A DNA stretch of 64,000 nucleotides, taken from the NCBI GenBank assembly GCA_030848705.1, contig CM061238.1, positions 44,431,133 through 44,495,132 on the forward strand. The letters are read 5' to 3'. The notes below the pieces were generated by a model. It searched no databases. It saw only the letters and a list, made by a program, of their open reading frames with translations, and was not told where the DNA came from. The position numbers were made by a program, and so were the translations under genes. Shown piece after piece: positions 1-12,699 of this stretch; within the stretch, counting starts at the first letter, position 1; each line of letters begins with the position of its first letter. The DNA is from Heracleum sosnowskyi (taxonomy: Eukaryota; Streptophyta; Magnoliopsida; Apiales; Apiaceae).

Positions 1-3000
1 CTGTCATAATACAATGTTGGCCACAAAATAGCTGTTTCAATGTCACAATATTTGAAGGCTTCAAGCCATAAATACTAGCTATTACACAACCCAACAACCA
101 TATGACTTGCAAAATATCAGGCACAACAACTGCAAACTAACATCCCCAACCAAAAGTATAACAGTCATAAATATGTCCACCTACATCAGATCTAACATTT
201 TGGTTTCTTGACAAATCCAACAACAAAATACAGAAAATGATATGTAGAAGCTAGCAATCTTCATCTCTTCCTTTTTGAGTTGTTTTTCCTGGCCTGATCA
301 GCAAAGCCAGAGGTTAAGCTGCCTTGAGTTCCTTGACCTTGTCTCTTATTCTGCTGTTGCTGCATCATTTGAGGTATGGATTGTTGGTCTTGCTATCTTG
401 GCACATTGTTTGTAGAAGAATTACCCATTGCTGCTGTTTCTACACTTACACATAAAATACTGATTACAAAGCTTTAAACATCTTAAAACATGCTAAACAA
501 AGGTAATGTTTACAATATTACCTTAACTACACAAGTCATAGAATTGTGACCAGGTTGGTTGAATGTTTTACACACACAAGTTGACTTAGCAATGACTGGC
601 ACAGTCCCCTCCTCTGTAGCTTTTTTGATGGCATCATCTTTCTGGAAATAACAAAAAATGTAGATGACTATTTAGTGTAACTAAACTTGTGATATTTTGT
701 AAAAAAATGTAGATGACTATTTACCTTCATTTCACAAGTTCTAGCATTGTGCCCATTGCTTTACAGTAGGTGCAATTCACTATTATGCCTACTTTGCTTA
801 ATTTGGTAGGATCATGAGGAACATCATTCCTTGTGTTCATTTTCTTCTTAGGCCTTCCTGCAGGTGTCTTGACATTGGGAGGCAAAGGCCTTGGCTTAGT
901 TGTTGTTTGCCAAAATTTTGGGCCTACTATGGGTTCCAAGGTGCAACTGTACAGCTGTTTTGGAAATAGACATAATATACATAAGATAGCAATTACTAGC
1001 ATAAAATTACATGCATGTATAGTTCCTTGGAATAACAATTATGTATATAATTCTCCCATGGTTAATTCTTAACAGCTATGCATGCACAAGCATGATAACA
1101 AGGAATTCCACTTAGGTCCCATTTCCTACAAGTACAGCTTTTCTTGAACAAATCAACCACTAGTTCATGACCACCATCTGTACAAGTGACTAAGTATGTT
1201 GTGCCTCCAGACCAGGCAACAACACAATTACCAACATACTGTATTGCCCTAATTTTTCCACATACAAGCAACATATTATTGAAATGAATATATGAAAAAC
1301 ACTAGGTCATGAATTAATGAAAAATACTTGTTCAGTTTTTTAAGTGCACTAAGGCATATTACAGTGTCCCTAACTACCAATTTATCTCTTCTGCCTTGAA
1401 TCCTTTTCATGACAGATTTGTGCAATTTCCTAAACATGGTTATGATTGGTAAGTCCCTAAATTTTCTTATGATGCTATTGAACACTTCATAGTGATTGTT
1501 TACAAACATATCACTGTGAACATGTGTCCTAAAAGCAGCTATTGTCCATTGTGTCTTTGGCTTTGCAGAAATCCACTCATGGCATTTAGGTGCAATCTAA
1601 ATAAACATATAATACATGAGCTAAAGGCATTTAAATAGATAAGACATGTCATGACTGATAACATGAATATATGTACCTCCTTCATTTTGTTCATGTGTAA
1701 ATTAAACTCCCAATCAGTACTAGATCTTGCTGCTTTCCAGAGAAGGTGTCTCAATGCAATTCCCTTGAATTCCTTGTGCATGTTCTGATACAAATGCATA
1801 ACACAGAATCTGTGTTCTGCATTAGGTACAACATCTTCCAGTGCATTTATCAGTCCCTTTCTAAAATTGGTACAACATCCTCCCATAATTTGGAACAAGT
1901 TCAACTGGCTTCCTTTTTAAGATTGCATGATTCCTTACAGCTTTCCTAAAAATCTGAGAACAACATACCTAGCTCAAAAACAGGCTTCTCCATATCTACC
2001 TCCTCATTGAACACTAGAAAGTTAGGCTCATCTTCATTTATACAATTTGCTGCCATTCTTTCCTCATCACTCCCTGCGTACACACTCTCATCATCAGTAT
2101 CAACATTGTCATCTTTCTGAGGTTGTTCTTCTTCAGGGATGTCATCATCTTCAAACACAATTTTTTCAACATTTTTCTCAAACACAAGATCATCATCACT
2201 GTCATCTTTGTTTGAGGCATCTGAATGCCAAATCTCAGAATCACTATCACTTCCATTCAGTTCAAACTCATCAGTATCTTCAGGTTCAGAAAAATCCTTG
2301 TATACACCCTCAAGATCCCTAAGATCCTGTTCTTGATCAATTTCTTGTTGTGTAGAATCAGGGAAAAGGTTTCCAATGTGAATTTCCTCTTGAGTAGGAA
2401 TCCTATCATCTTGAACACTTAATGGACCACAAATTTTGGTCACAAATACTTCTACATACCTATTAGTCTTAGGCCTTTCCTTGTTACTTAACAGTGTACA
2501 CATCAACATCAGTTCATCATCAGTTTCCAAGTCAAATAACCCTCTATCCATAGTAGTTCCTGGAAGCTTATACCATAATTTATAACAACCACCCCTAGCT
2601 CCAATTTCAACCAACATATTGTTTATCTCTATAAGGCTAATAGAATCAGAGTAAAAAAAAATCCACATAAACCAGTAAGGCTCCACTATATTTCTTAGGG
2701 TTATCTTCCATTTCACCAATATAATACAATTTGATGGTGAAAATCTCATCATCTGGAATTTCAAATTAAATATCCATTTTAAATTCAGTAAAACACTTTA
2801 AATCACACTTAAAGTCACACTTAAACAAAAACAAGAAGAGTGCAATTTAAGGCTTATTTTAACACAACAAATCATCAACAAAATACATACACATTTTCAT
2901 GTTTGGATCACAAAATCCCTAAATTTTAAGACCCTGATCAACACAATATGCATGGAAATAAAAAGATTAGTAGTTACCCCGATATTCTGGACATTCGTAA

Positions 3001-3370
3001 GGTTTGTAAACATCTTGATCTTCCTTGGGCCTTATAATCCACACCATTGTGAACTAATTTTATTCGTAAGGTTTGGTTTAGGGTTTTCTCAGATCAGGAA
3101 AGGGAGGAATGAAGGGTTTAATTTGGAGGGAGTCTCGGTGAACAATAATTGAGGGGTTATGGTTGTACAAAGTGTTGTTTTATCAGTTTAGCCTTCTATT
3201 TTATTAAAAGATTTAAAAACTTAAACGTCCGTTTGACATATATTGACGGAAGCCATGCGGGTGTTTAAAAATTTATATTTGAGTCATGCGGGTGCCTATT
3301 ATTATAGCTAAGCCATTTTTGTGCAAAAAAATTATAACTTAGGCCATCTTCTTGCAATTAAGTCTAATTT
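1..3370 (-). mobile_element. Degenerate Mutator-like element (MULE), left end outside the window
   Basis: The block carries a broken MULE transposase read on the minus strand (see the separate entry). To its right, at about 3210-3365, lies a non-coding stretch with short repeated phrases such as 'gccatgcgggtg' and 'gtcatgcgggtg', which looks like a terminal inverted repeat region of plant MULEs. The matching inverted repeat would lie left of position 1, so neither the TIR pair nor the 9-bp target duplication can be confirmed. The right boundary is approximate. Assignment to MULEs rests on the transposase remnants; assignment of the 3210-3365 region to a TIR is inference. Confidence 0.6.
261..2764 (-). 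pseudogene. MULE (MuDR-type) transposase pseudogene
   Basis: Pieces in order on the minus strand. 2764-1946 resembles the N-terminal PB1-like region of MuDR transposases followed by a long acidic Asp/Glu-rich linker. 1904-about 1680 contains part of the transposase core (KGLINALEDVVPNAEHRFC). 1509-1276 is a downstream core piece. 1274-1062 holds a SWIM zinc finger (CTCRKWDLSGIPCYHACACI, C-x-C...C-x-H). 1038-about 720 holds a Gly-Arg-Pro/Lys-rich tail and a zinc knuckle that is shifted out of frame by one base near 745. A Gln-rich, basic C-terminal piece ends with TGA at 261-263 and has one internal stop. The junction near 1880-1960 joins the linker directly to the late core, so the part expected to hold the first catalytic acidic residues is missing. 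It cannot make an active enzyme. GT/AG introns are plausible between pieces. Confidence 0.75.
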
Positions 3371-4297
3371 TAATGTACCTATTAAATTAGCAAAAAAATG
3401 TATGTATTCTAAATTTAAAATGAGTAGACAGAATTATGCTTTTTTTTTTGTTTATTTGAAAATTTTGTGTTAAAATCAAATTCATAATTGCTAAATTTTT
3501 TGTTTTGAAAATTTTAAATTGATTAAGATAGTTCTTTCACGTATTTTATATTCTTCGAATTCGGACATAATATCGCTTTTTCTCCCAAAATAAGGACAGA
3601 GCTACGTTTCAAGTTTTAACACTTGAATTCGACTTGACTCAAAATAAATTAGGTATTGTATATAGTAAAATAATTTTATCAATTAAAGTAAAGTATATTT
3701 TATGTACTTACACCTCACTTGACAGACCACTTGAAAAATATTGAATTTTAAAAATTACTATTTGCAATTTTGGACTTTCAAAATTTTTACGCATCACATA
3801 TTTGTGTTAAATGAGTCTAACACTGTGAGGATAATTTTGGAATTTATTATTTTAAGTTATCTGTCCAAATTCTGAATACACAATCTTCTTACTCAAACTT
3901 AAGAAAACTCAAATTACATACATACATACATATATATATATACACACACACACACTATGAAGAATAATTTATATAAAAAACAATAAAGAACACTATGAAA
4001 AAACTTTATTTTTCATAAAAATTGATTTGTTAAGATTAGAATTACAAATTTTAACAATTATTAAGCTTAACATATCAAATTTAACGTAGAATCTCATCTA
4101 AATTCAAAAATCAAATGTTACACAAAATCTAGTATATATTTTTGTAACTATGAAATTTGTGTAATCATGTTATATTTGATCCTAATTTTTTGTTAGATTC
4201 TATTTTTATTCATAAAAAAACTGTTTTGATGTGAAAATTAGAATCTAAATATAATTTTATGTAATATTCTATGTTGTTCATTGTTATTCCCAAACAA
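3371..4297. other. AT-rich intergenic stretch, no gene seen
   Basis: No convincing coding region. Long A/T runs are present, and a compound (CATA)n-(TA)n-(CA)n microsatellite lies at about 3917-3956. Confidence 0.6.
3917..3956. repeat. Compound microsatellite (CATA)n(TA)n(CA)n
   Basis: Directly visible run of CATA units, then TA units, then CA units. Confidence 0.9.
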
Positions 4298-5296
4298 TGT
4301 AATCACCTGATTGTAGAAGGGGGGTTGAATACAATATATTAAAAAAAAAATTCAATTTATTTGCAAACACAAAATTAAGGAACATAAATTTAAACGTACA
4401 GTAAATAACAACACATTACTTAAAAATTTCAGGTGGATTGAATTTCCACATAAGAGATTTTATTTGAAGAAATCTCTTAGATACAAACACACGGCTGCAT
4501 TTACAGTATTTTTGCTTCACAATTTTTCTAAGAGCTTTCACTTAGCAAAAAAAAATATTCTAAGAGCTCTAAGCAAAATATACTTGTATTTCTTAGCTAC
4601 AATAATACTGCTACACTTGGTTATATATTCCAAGTTTACAACACTTACTAATTACAAAATTATGTGTTAATCTAGGTCCAACAAGCTTGCTTTATCATTC
4701 TCGATCCACTGGTCCTTTCGATGATTCGCCTTTGGGCAGAAAGTTTTTTTCAATCATCTCTATTGTCCAAATGGAAATAGAATGTTTCAGTTTCTTCAGG
4801 GTTTCCCAGATTTCTGGTTTCCATGTTTCTTTTTTATTCATCAACCCATGTGATCTGTTAGAACTGTCACATCACTTCGTCAAGTACAAATAATGCAATT
4901 CCTGATCTAGTAGGGTTGATTTCAAAGTTAAACTTTGATGATTTGAACTTGAATCTCTGATAGCTTTGAGCCTGCATCCTCTGATAGAAAAATGGGACTC
5001 CACCGACGCCATCTTCACTTACACAAAAGTATAAAGCATGACATATTTACAATTGGCTAGTCAATTTTTTGTATCCATTGAAAGTCAACACGACTTAGTA
5101 GATCCTACAAACTATGATATCAACTTCTATCTAAAAAATCAAAAATAAACATGTTGCAAAATTCGTATTCTCTGATAAGCTACCCATCAACGGATACTGA
5201 AGTACACATGCTATACGTTGACAGTTACGAAAATGACTCAAAAACAATTTGTTGAGATGTTTAAGTTATCATCAAGAAACAACATATTTCCTAACA
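4298..5296 (-). mobile_element. Old Sirevirus-like solo LTR
   Basis: This is a diverged relative of the LTRs of the Sirevirus at 22905-35998. The left end (TGTAATCACCTGATTGTAG, then a G-run and 'ttgaatacaa') matches the inner start of those LTRs. The middle keeps the promoter module 'tacacttggttatatat' at about 4612-4628, followed by 'agtttacaac'. The right end (catcaagaaacaacatat..cctaaca) matches the other LTR end. It is bounded by TG...CA, 999 bp long, with no internal domain beside it, so a solo LTR is the simplest reading. It also keeps two copies of the CGTTGA/TCAACG motif (about 5186 and 5215). No clean 5-bp target duplication was found, in line with age. Confidence 0.65.
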
Positions 5297-5759
5297 TTCT
5301 TTATTGTTCATTATATAAGAGTGTTCTTCATGAAGCAATGACTTATATATATAATTGTATTTCATGCTTACTTTATCTTTATCACTGATGCACAATTTAT
5401 CGCAATAAGTAACTCCCATCTCCATGTCATTTCAATCGTAAAATTTGTATCCTGCCTTATGGTTATCACAGTTGGGCAACTACGAAACCCACAAAATAAG
5501 ATAATCAAGAAACTCAATTACCTTCAACCAAAAAAGTCGCTTTAAATATCTTCATTTTGTGTTTGATTGCTTTGGATTTATGATGATTCTAAATTTTTTG
5601 TTATGTGAATTTTTTCTCTCCAATATCTAGACAATTTGATGGACATAAGTTCCTCGTGGTTTGAATCTTGCGGATCAAAAAAAGAAAAATGTCTTAAAAC
5701 CAAAATTTGTATATATATATAAACATGAAGAGAAACAAATGAGATAAGTAGATAACAAT
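5297..5759. other. Intergenic stretch, nothing recognised
   Basis: AT-rich DNA between the solo LTR and the Tat element. I see no coding or repeat structure in it. Confidence 0.5.
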
Positions 5760-6010
5760 GACACTGATATGGGCTGAAAAATAACCCTAGAAATGTAATT
5801 AATTATATATTAATTAGACCTCGATTGGTCCAAGAATATGACCCAATAAACAAGGCCTGAAACCCTAATTATTTATTAATTTCGTAATTAATAAATAGGT
5901 AAAACATACAGCTCATAAAAAGAGTCCAAAGTGTGATAAATTCTTCAAAAAGTCTGCCTCCAACCCAGAAGGATCTAGAATCTCAATCAAAGGAAATGAC
6001 TAGTCACAGT

Positions 6011-6028
6011 CCTTATCCTACGATAAGG
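6011..6028. promoter_or_regulatory. CCTTATC/GATAAGG inverted repeat in the Tat U3 region
   Basis: Perfect 7-bp arms with a 4-bp spacer, about 100 bp upstream of the TATA box and unchanged in the 3' LTR at 20023-20040. GATAAGG matches the plant I-box/GATA-type motif; a regulatory role is inference. Confidence 0.5.
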
Positions 6029-6131
6029 AAAAGACTTACCCACCAAGAAATACAATCATTATCCACTGTCAAGAAGGAGACTTATTCGCTAAGTCTCCCA
6101 AATATACCCTAAATACAAGGCTCTTGACGCC

Positions 6132-6140
6132 TATATAAGG
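6132..6140 (+). promoter_or_regulatory. TATA box of the Tat 5' LTR
   Basis: TATATAAGG in the expected place of an LTR promoter. The 3' LTR carries the same at about 20144-20152. Confidence 0.7.
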
Positions 6141-6317
6141 ACCCTGATCCTTCACATTAGAACTACATTTTTTGGCTTGATTTTCAGCAATAGTTGAGAT
6201 ACGTAGGCATCTTGTGAGGGCCGATTTAGTCACGAAACACGAGAACAACCATTAAAGCTCGAAAGCTCTTAAACCCTAGCAGTAAATTTACAAGTACGTT
6301 TTTTATTCCACAACATT

Positions 6318-6335
6318 TGGCGCCGTCTGTGGGAA
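6318..6335 (+). other. Primer-binding site of the Tat element
   Basis: TGGCGCCGTCTGTGGGAA starts 2 bp after the LTR end and begins with TGG, the complement of a tRNA CCA tail. The tRNA species was not determined. Confidence 0.85.
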
Positions 6336-6348
6336 GACAACATCAACC

Positions 6349-8126
6349 ATGGCAAACACACAAAGAATGACTCGAGACACTCAGACTTCTGAAGGACTTC
6401 CTATTACCTCTGAAACGGAGACTCATGGAAGCCAACCACCGCCAACTACTGGCATTCAAGGGGCGAATATCCCCCTCACCACCACTCAAGGACTGGAAAT
6501 CCCGATTTCGGTTGAAGGGACGAATCCCCTGCAAATGGTCGTTCATGGACCTAAACCATAAGAGACCACTCTCCACCAATCAATCACAACCTCTCCACTA
6601 CTCATGAATGCACCACGTAATCTTCAATTTCACACCACAGATCTTCCTCAATATGCAACTCAGACTCTTGAGATACCAAATTATGGCATGCCCCCTCGAC
6701 CCACGGTGGGCGGCAGTGGTCTCAATCCAACTTACCATGAAGCATATGTCCCCCCTTACATTCAAGGTCTGGGACACCAAAACCAACGAACTCAAACTCG
6801 GCAGACTCCTTTGATTCAAGATTACTCGGGCCCCTATACTGAGGATGAGAATGATTCAACTGGAGAAGAGAGGGATGTTGCCCAAGGAGAAGACATTCTT
6901 CCCAAACAAATCGGGAACAACCCCAAACTACTAAGGAAAGGATTGCAGCCCATGAGGCAGAGGCTGCAAGACTCAAGAAATTACTGGCAGAAGAAGAGGC
7001 TGCCAAAGAACAAAGCCAAGCAACTGGAAGAGTCCCGGTTATCAATTTAGATCCGGTACCGAGGAGAACCAAGAGGGCTGAAGCCCCAAGGGGTGATCCT
7101 AATATTTTGTTACCCCTATGAGATCCTGATGATCCTACACCACCTTTTACTCAAGACATCATGAAAGCTAATATATCTAGAAAATTCAAGATGCCAACGA
7201 TCAAAGCTTATGATGGAACAGGAGATCATGCGAAACATGTTAGAACTTTCTCTAATGCATTGCTGCTGCAGCCAACCAATGATGTGGTCAAGTGCAGGGC
7301 GTTCCCTCAAACCTTAGCAGGCATGGCCCAACGTTGGTATAGCCGTCTACCTCCCAATTATATTGGATCCTTTAAGGAGCTGAGCAAGGCGTTTATCAAC
7401 CAATTTGTTAGTGGAAGGGTGCATGAGAAAAGTTCTGCGTCTCTCATGGGAATCCAACAAGGAAGGAATGAAGCCTTGAGAGATTATATAAATCGATTCA
7501 CTAGGGAGGCTCTGAAAGTCCCGGACTTGGAGGACAAAGTAGCTATGATAGCCCTGCAACAAGGAACTACTGATGATCACTTCAAAAGATCCTTGGCAAA
7601 GCATCCACCCGAGAGCATTTTGAAGCTCCAAGATAGAGCCGGAAAGTACATTAAGGCTGAAGAAAACATGAGTAAGTATGAACCCGCTACTGGTGGAAGT
7701 GGAAATTCAAAGAAAAGAAAGGAGACCCAGGAATATGATGTTAAGGAAAAATTTCCTAGAACGTCAAAAGATTCTGATTCTCCTCCTAAGAAGAACAATT
7801 TTGGGCCAAGGTTCACGGAGTACGCAAGATTGAACACTCCCAGGAGCCAAATTCTGATGGAGATAGCAAAGGAAGAGGATCACCGATGGCCGAAGCCACT
7901 AAGGACTGACTTGTCTAAAAGGAATCAGAACCAATTCTGTAGGTTCCACAAAGAAGTTGGTCATGACACGGATGATTGCAGACAGCTTAAAGATGAAATT
8001 GAGTTTTTGATTCGAAGAGGGAAACTCAATAAATTCACTAAGGATGGGAATCAAGGAAGTCAAAGAGGAAATTATGAAAGGAAGGATTACGATAAAAGGG
8101 ACAACGATCAAGATCGCAATCCCAAA
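6349..8126 (+). pseudogene. Tat gag, broken and cut by a nested insertion
   Basis: The frame opens at ATG 6349 shortly after the primer-binding site (MANTQRMTRDTQTSEG). It hits TAA at 6559-6561, continues in the same frame to about 6920, shifts frame, and hits TGA at 7119-7121 before the long open stretch 7161-8126. That stretch holds a Retrotrans_gag-type domain (MAQRWYSRLP..FINQF about 7326-7410, and DYINRFTREAL about 7483-7515) and the Tat-style Cys/His region CRFHKEVGHDTDDCRQLKDE (about 7939-7998), then a basic, Asp-rich tail. At 8127 the frame runs into the nested solo LTR; its natural continuation resumes at 12700. Gag would form the particle core. Two nonsense codons and a frameshift mean no full product. 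Confidence 0.9.
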
Positions 8127-11100
8127 TGTGACGCCCCCAAATCTGGGGTCAGGGAATTTGGTCGTCACGCTGAAATCTCAATTTAAAACAACTTGTTATA
8201 TATTAAACCACTACAAATATAACATCTTCGACCCCAACTCTACCAAGAATCTTTAAAGGTTATAGTGCTAGAAACAAGAATCCAAAATTTTACAAACTTT
8301 AACTTCCTTTTACAACAATCTCTTTGCATATATCCTATAACGCTAGTATAACTTCGATGAGAAGTATACCAGGCCAAACTAATTATATACATAATAATAT
8401 TTACTAGAAATCAACTTTATACAATAACCTTACACTAGATCCAAATGCTCTGCATCAACTCATCTTCCCAACGTCATCTTGACTCTTCTCGTTCCATAGT
8501 TATACAATTAAATATTGTTCATTGTACTGAAATATCAAGGGTAACAAGCAAGAGTGAGCAAAAGAAGCTCAGCAAGTATATAGTACTGCACAAGATAAAA
8601 TAATGATGCAACAATATCTGAAAAGAAATCAACTCAACTGGCAAAACGAACAACAATAATTGTGTCAAACTTTAAATTAGAATTGGATTTTTAATTTGAC
8701 ACAACGAGTTAAAGTGGATGATCAGTCACACTAAAACTCCGGATCATACCCTACGGTATGTCCAAATACTGAACTGGATCCAAGGCCACATTGGCCACAT
8801 AATAATATTCATACTCTGACTGGCGTTTGCAGTCCTTAAAACATTTCATTTTAATAAAAACTTACAATTCCAATCTAGTACTCAGATTAGGTGTCGGAAC
8901 AATCGACTACCTGGTTAACTCAAATTAATGCTTTCAACTGTCTGATTCAGATTATCAAACTAGGTTAGGTTAAAACAAGTACATATGAATTAGGTTTCCA
9001 ATGATAAAGAGTCAGGATTAAATTTGACAATTACAAGATATTACAAGGTATGAATTATGAACCGAAATTGAATTCTCAAGCTATAAATAAATAGGTTGTC
9101 TCAATCACAGGATAAGAATAAGAACTGGTTATGCAACAAGTAATTGAATTAAGAATTGCAAAACATGAATCTTGATACGATACTCTGAACAAAAGAGTAC
9201 GAGTTAGTAAACTTGCCTTTGGTCCTTCGCTATTACGTAAAGCCGAAGTACTATGATTCTCATCTTCTTCTATCTTATGCCATCACAATTTTCTATTCTG
9301 ATAACTCTTGGTTTCGGCGCATATGCGGTTGCTACGAGTCTGCACTACCGAGATCGTGCCCGCCCAACTATTCACTAATTAATTATAAGATATACTTTAG
9401 CCTTCGGACTCCAACTTCCACATAATATAAATGTTTATAAACTTAAGCGAATGTATTTTCTACAGAAAATTGGGCATGACCTATTCGTAAAGTGGACGTT
9501 GCCCTGTTTAAAAATACCAAAAATTCTAACCCAATCATCCACACTCAATCCACAATTTATTTCAATACTCCAATCATCTGCCTCAACTTGCAGTAAACAT
9601 ATAAGAAAATAATTATGCCTTGACTTGCAGAAAACATATAAGAAAATAAATCTGCCTTGACTTGCAGTAAACATATTAGAAAATAATCTGCCTTTACTTG
9701 CAGTAAACATATAAGAAAATAATCTGCCTTTACTTGCAGTTACTTTATCCAGAAATAATCAATCACGTACAACATTTATCATGTAGCAATTCAAATAACT
9801 AATTCACATACTTTCCTATACTTCACGTAACACATAGAACATGATTGGACCGATAACTCTTATAATTATACAAATTTAATAGCTACACATTTAACATATA
9901 AACATATTTCATTCACGTATGCATTTAAACTAGCATATCATATCATATAAAATTGCCAAATAATATTCATTTAATAGTCCTGCCAGAAATCCGGCAACAC
10001 TTCCTCTATTTATATAACAATCCACCTGTTTTAAACTAATACCAACAATCAAGAATCAAATTACAAACTAACATATTCATATAACTTAACTTAATCAACT
10101 TGAACTCGCAACTATAAAATAAGATACTCAACTCGATATATCATTTAAACACATAGAAATTATCAGTTCATATGCCACCATACAATACCAAACTTATTAT
10201 CGTACTTTCCGAATTAAAATCAGATTGAACCAATTAGAAGGATGAACAGTTTATAGTATAAATATGAACTCAGATGAAAAAGTGTAAAACATAAAAATTG
10301 TAGAAAACTCTGAGACCTTTCCAAAATGGTAAGGCTCGTTAAAAATGAGCAAGTAACGAGTTCAAAAACTTTTTAAAACAAGCTGCTGCAGAAGCAGACT
10401 CAGCCCTGTTTACAAAAATAATCACATACTCATATAACTCATCAACATATAACTGCACATAGCATTTAATCACACATTTATAGTTACTTATAGAATACAA
10501 GACTTAAACAATCATTCATACTTTAAATCCAATTATCACTAGATTAAATAGAATTAATCAAAATCAATCAATTCAGTAAATCAAGAAATTAATCAAATCG
10601 GGTAAATAATAAAACAATTTTTGAAAATATTAATTAAATTTGATTTATAATTAAAAGAGATTAAATAATAATTAATTAATAAAATTCACCAATTAATCAC
10701 TCAATTAATTGATCAATTAAATCAATTACATTATTATCTAAAACCAATTAAAATAATCAAATCTACTAACTCTTTGAGACACCAATAATAAAATACAATT
10801 AATAAGTATATAGATTTTATAAAATTTCGGCATGACCCGTTCGTAAATAAGACTATCCACAAAATTTGCATGTACTATGTTGCGCCCCAAGTCACAGGAC
10901 GAACAACACAGTACAACACCAACAAACATCATGTATACTCAACAGTAAATAAACAACATATACTCCATAAAATAATGGACTTCAAAAAAATCCCCCAAAT
11001 TGGGAATTAAACAAAATAAACTAAAATCACTATCACAATTATCACAATTGAACTTCAGCACTTAAAACAACTCCACATATTTTACATATACATAAACGAA

Positions 11101-12694
11101 CTAAAACTAATTTCACATTGAAAAATAATTTAACTCACTAATTTAATCATCATAACAATAAAATTCAAATGGTGCTCTAAAACCATTTAAAACACAACAA
11201 TATACATATATACTCGATTAGAAAATTACAACACAACATTTAACTTACAACTCAAAATTAAACTCTAAATAAAATGAACTTGATAAAAACGGGATAGAAC
11301 AACTCAATTAAGCATGTAAAACGATTATACACAGTCATATAAAGCTATCTCAGCCATCAAAACAAGTGAACGAACTCAGAATCAAAAAGCCCCAAATTTT
11401 GAATAGGAACCCTAATTTAATTATTTTTCCAGAATTAAAGAAAACTTTATATAAAACTTAAAATTCATCCACTGATGAAACTAATTGCATATTCCGAAAC
11501 TAGATCATAAGAGCTTCGATTCGACTACTTGAACTCCAAAATCCGATATCAATAACACCTTCAAAATTAGTTTTGATTCTCAAGAACACGAAGAACACGA
11601 CAATCAAACCTCGATTTCAATACGTTACTGAACTCTAAATTCAACATATAATATATGAAATTGTACAGAAAAACATACTCTACACGATGGTAACATCAAA
11701 ATCAGCAACCAATCACGTTTACAAAAATTCATAATTTTAATATATATATAATCGAATTTAATAAAAACAATAATAGAAATTCTGAATTTTACCCCACACG
11801 AAATCTGATGGTAGATTATGAAACTAGAATCCAAGACCTTCGATTTGAGTACTCGAGCTTTGGATTTGGATTTCTACATCACCTTCAAAATTGGCTTTGA
11901 TCCTCAAGAACAGGAGAGAGAAAAAGAAAAAAAAAACATTTTTGATTTCTTGATTTTATTTGTGTGCGTGAGTTTTTGTGTTTGTGTATGCAGTGTGGGT
12001 ATTTAGAAGATAAGGTTAGGTGCTGTGTATATATATTAACACAATTACTGCACCTAAAGCTAAATAGCTCGGTACTGAACGATCTTTAACGAACGAAAAT
12101 TCTAAAAACAAATATACTCGATAATATAAAAATAATTCCCAACTACTAAAATATTTTTAGCACGAAATTATAACTTCCACACAATTAGTGGATAAATATT
12201 AAAAAAATTTATTTACTCTAAAATTGAAATAATTATGCACAAAATTTTTATAAAGCCCGGATTTTACAGAATTGTAAAAATATTAAATTTTTGAATATTT
12301 TTATAACTCACCCAAATACTAATGGGGCACAGATAAGATACCGGGTAAAATTTTGGTACTAATAAAATACCACTTTGATACCAAAAATGTTCAAATATTC
12401 TAAATCTGTCAAAAATGTAAAAATACTAAATTTTGGAATACTTTTATAATTTAAACAAAATAAAACTTTAAACCCGAATAAAATATCGGATAAAATTTTA
12501 GTACAACTAAAAATACCCATTCGATCCCCAAAATTTTAAAACAAACTCAATTCGACAATATCGATAAAATAATCAGCTTTCATAAAAATTTCCGGTGAAT
12601 AAAATACACATAATACCATTCCTCCTCTTTTGAGAAAAGCAATAAAATATTTAAATAATAATATTAGTAAACCCTGGAAATTCGGGTTACTACA
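8127..12694 (-). mobile_element. 4.57-kb solo LTR nested in the Tat element
   Basis: Bounded by TGTGACGCCCCC... and ...GGGTTACTACA and flanked by the perfect 5-bp duplication CCAAA (8122-8126 and 12695-12699), exactly where the Tat gag and protease frames are interrupted. It has no gag or pol and no second LTR. The left end forms a stem, GTGACG...CGTCAC (8128-8166). Minus-strand orientation is preferred because that strand has 'tatatatacacagc' (about 12022-12036) in a promoter-like place and ends in GGGGGCGTCACA, an ending I associate with long chromovirus (Tekay/Del-type) LTRs. The family name is inference. A short tandem repeat lies at 9585-9740. A large deletion derivative of another LTR element is an alternative. 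Confidence 0.8.
9585..9740. repeat. Tandem repeat, about 4 units of 37-40 bp
   Basis: Units read 'ctgcctt(g/t)acttgcag(t/a)aaacatataagaaaataa'. Four near-complete copies end in a partial fifth. Lies inside the nested solo LTR. Confidence 0.85.
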
Positions 12695-12699
12695 CCAAA

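Larger units (their letters stand above)
5765..6315 (+). repeat. 5' LTR of the Tat element
   Basis: TG...CA bounded, 551 bp, same length as the 3' copy. It holds a TATA box (TATATAAGG, about 6132-6140) about 175 bp before its end and an inverted repeat CCTTATC-CTAC-GATAAGG at 6011-6028. Preceded by target duplication GACAC at 5760-5764. Confidence 0.95.

Noticed and set aside
2038..2336. Several ORFs opposite the acidic MULE linker
   Set aside because: They arise from the GAT/GAA-rich code of the linker read in other frames (His-, Ser- or Met-rich products).
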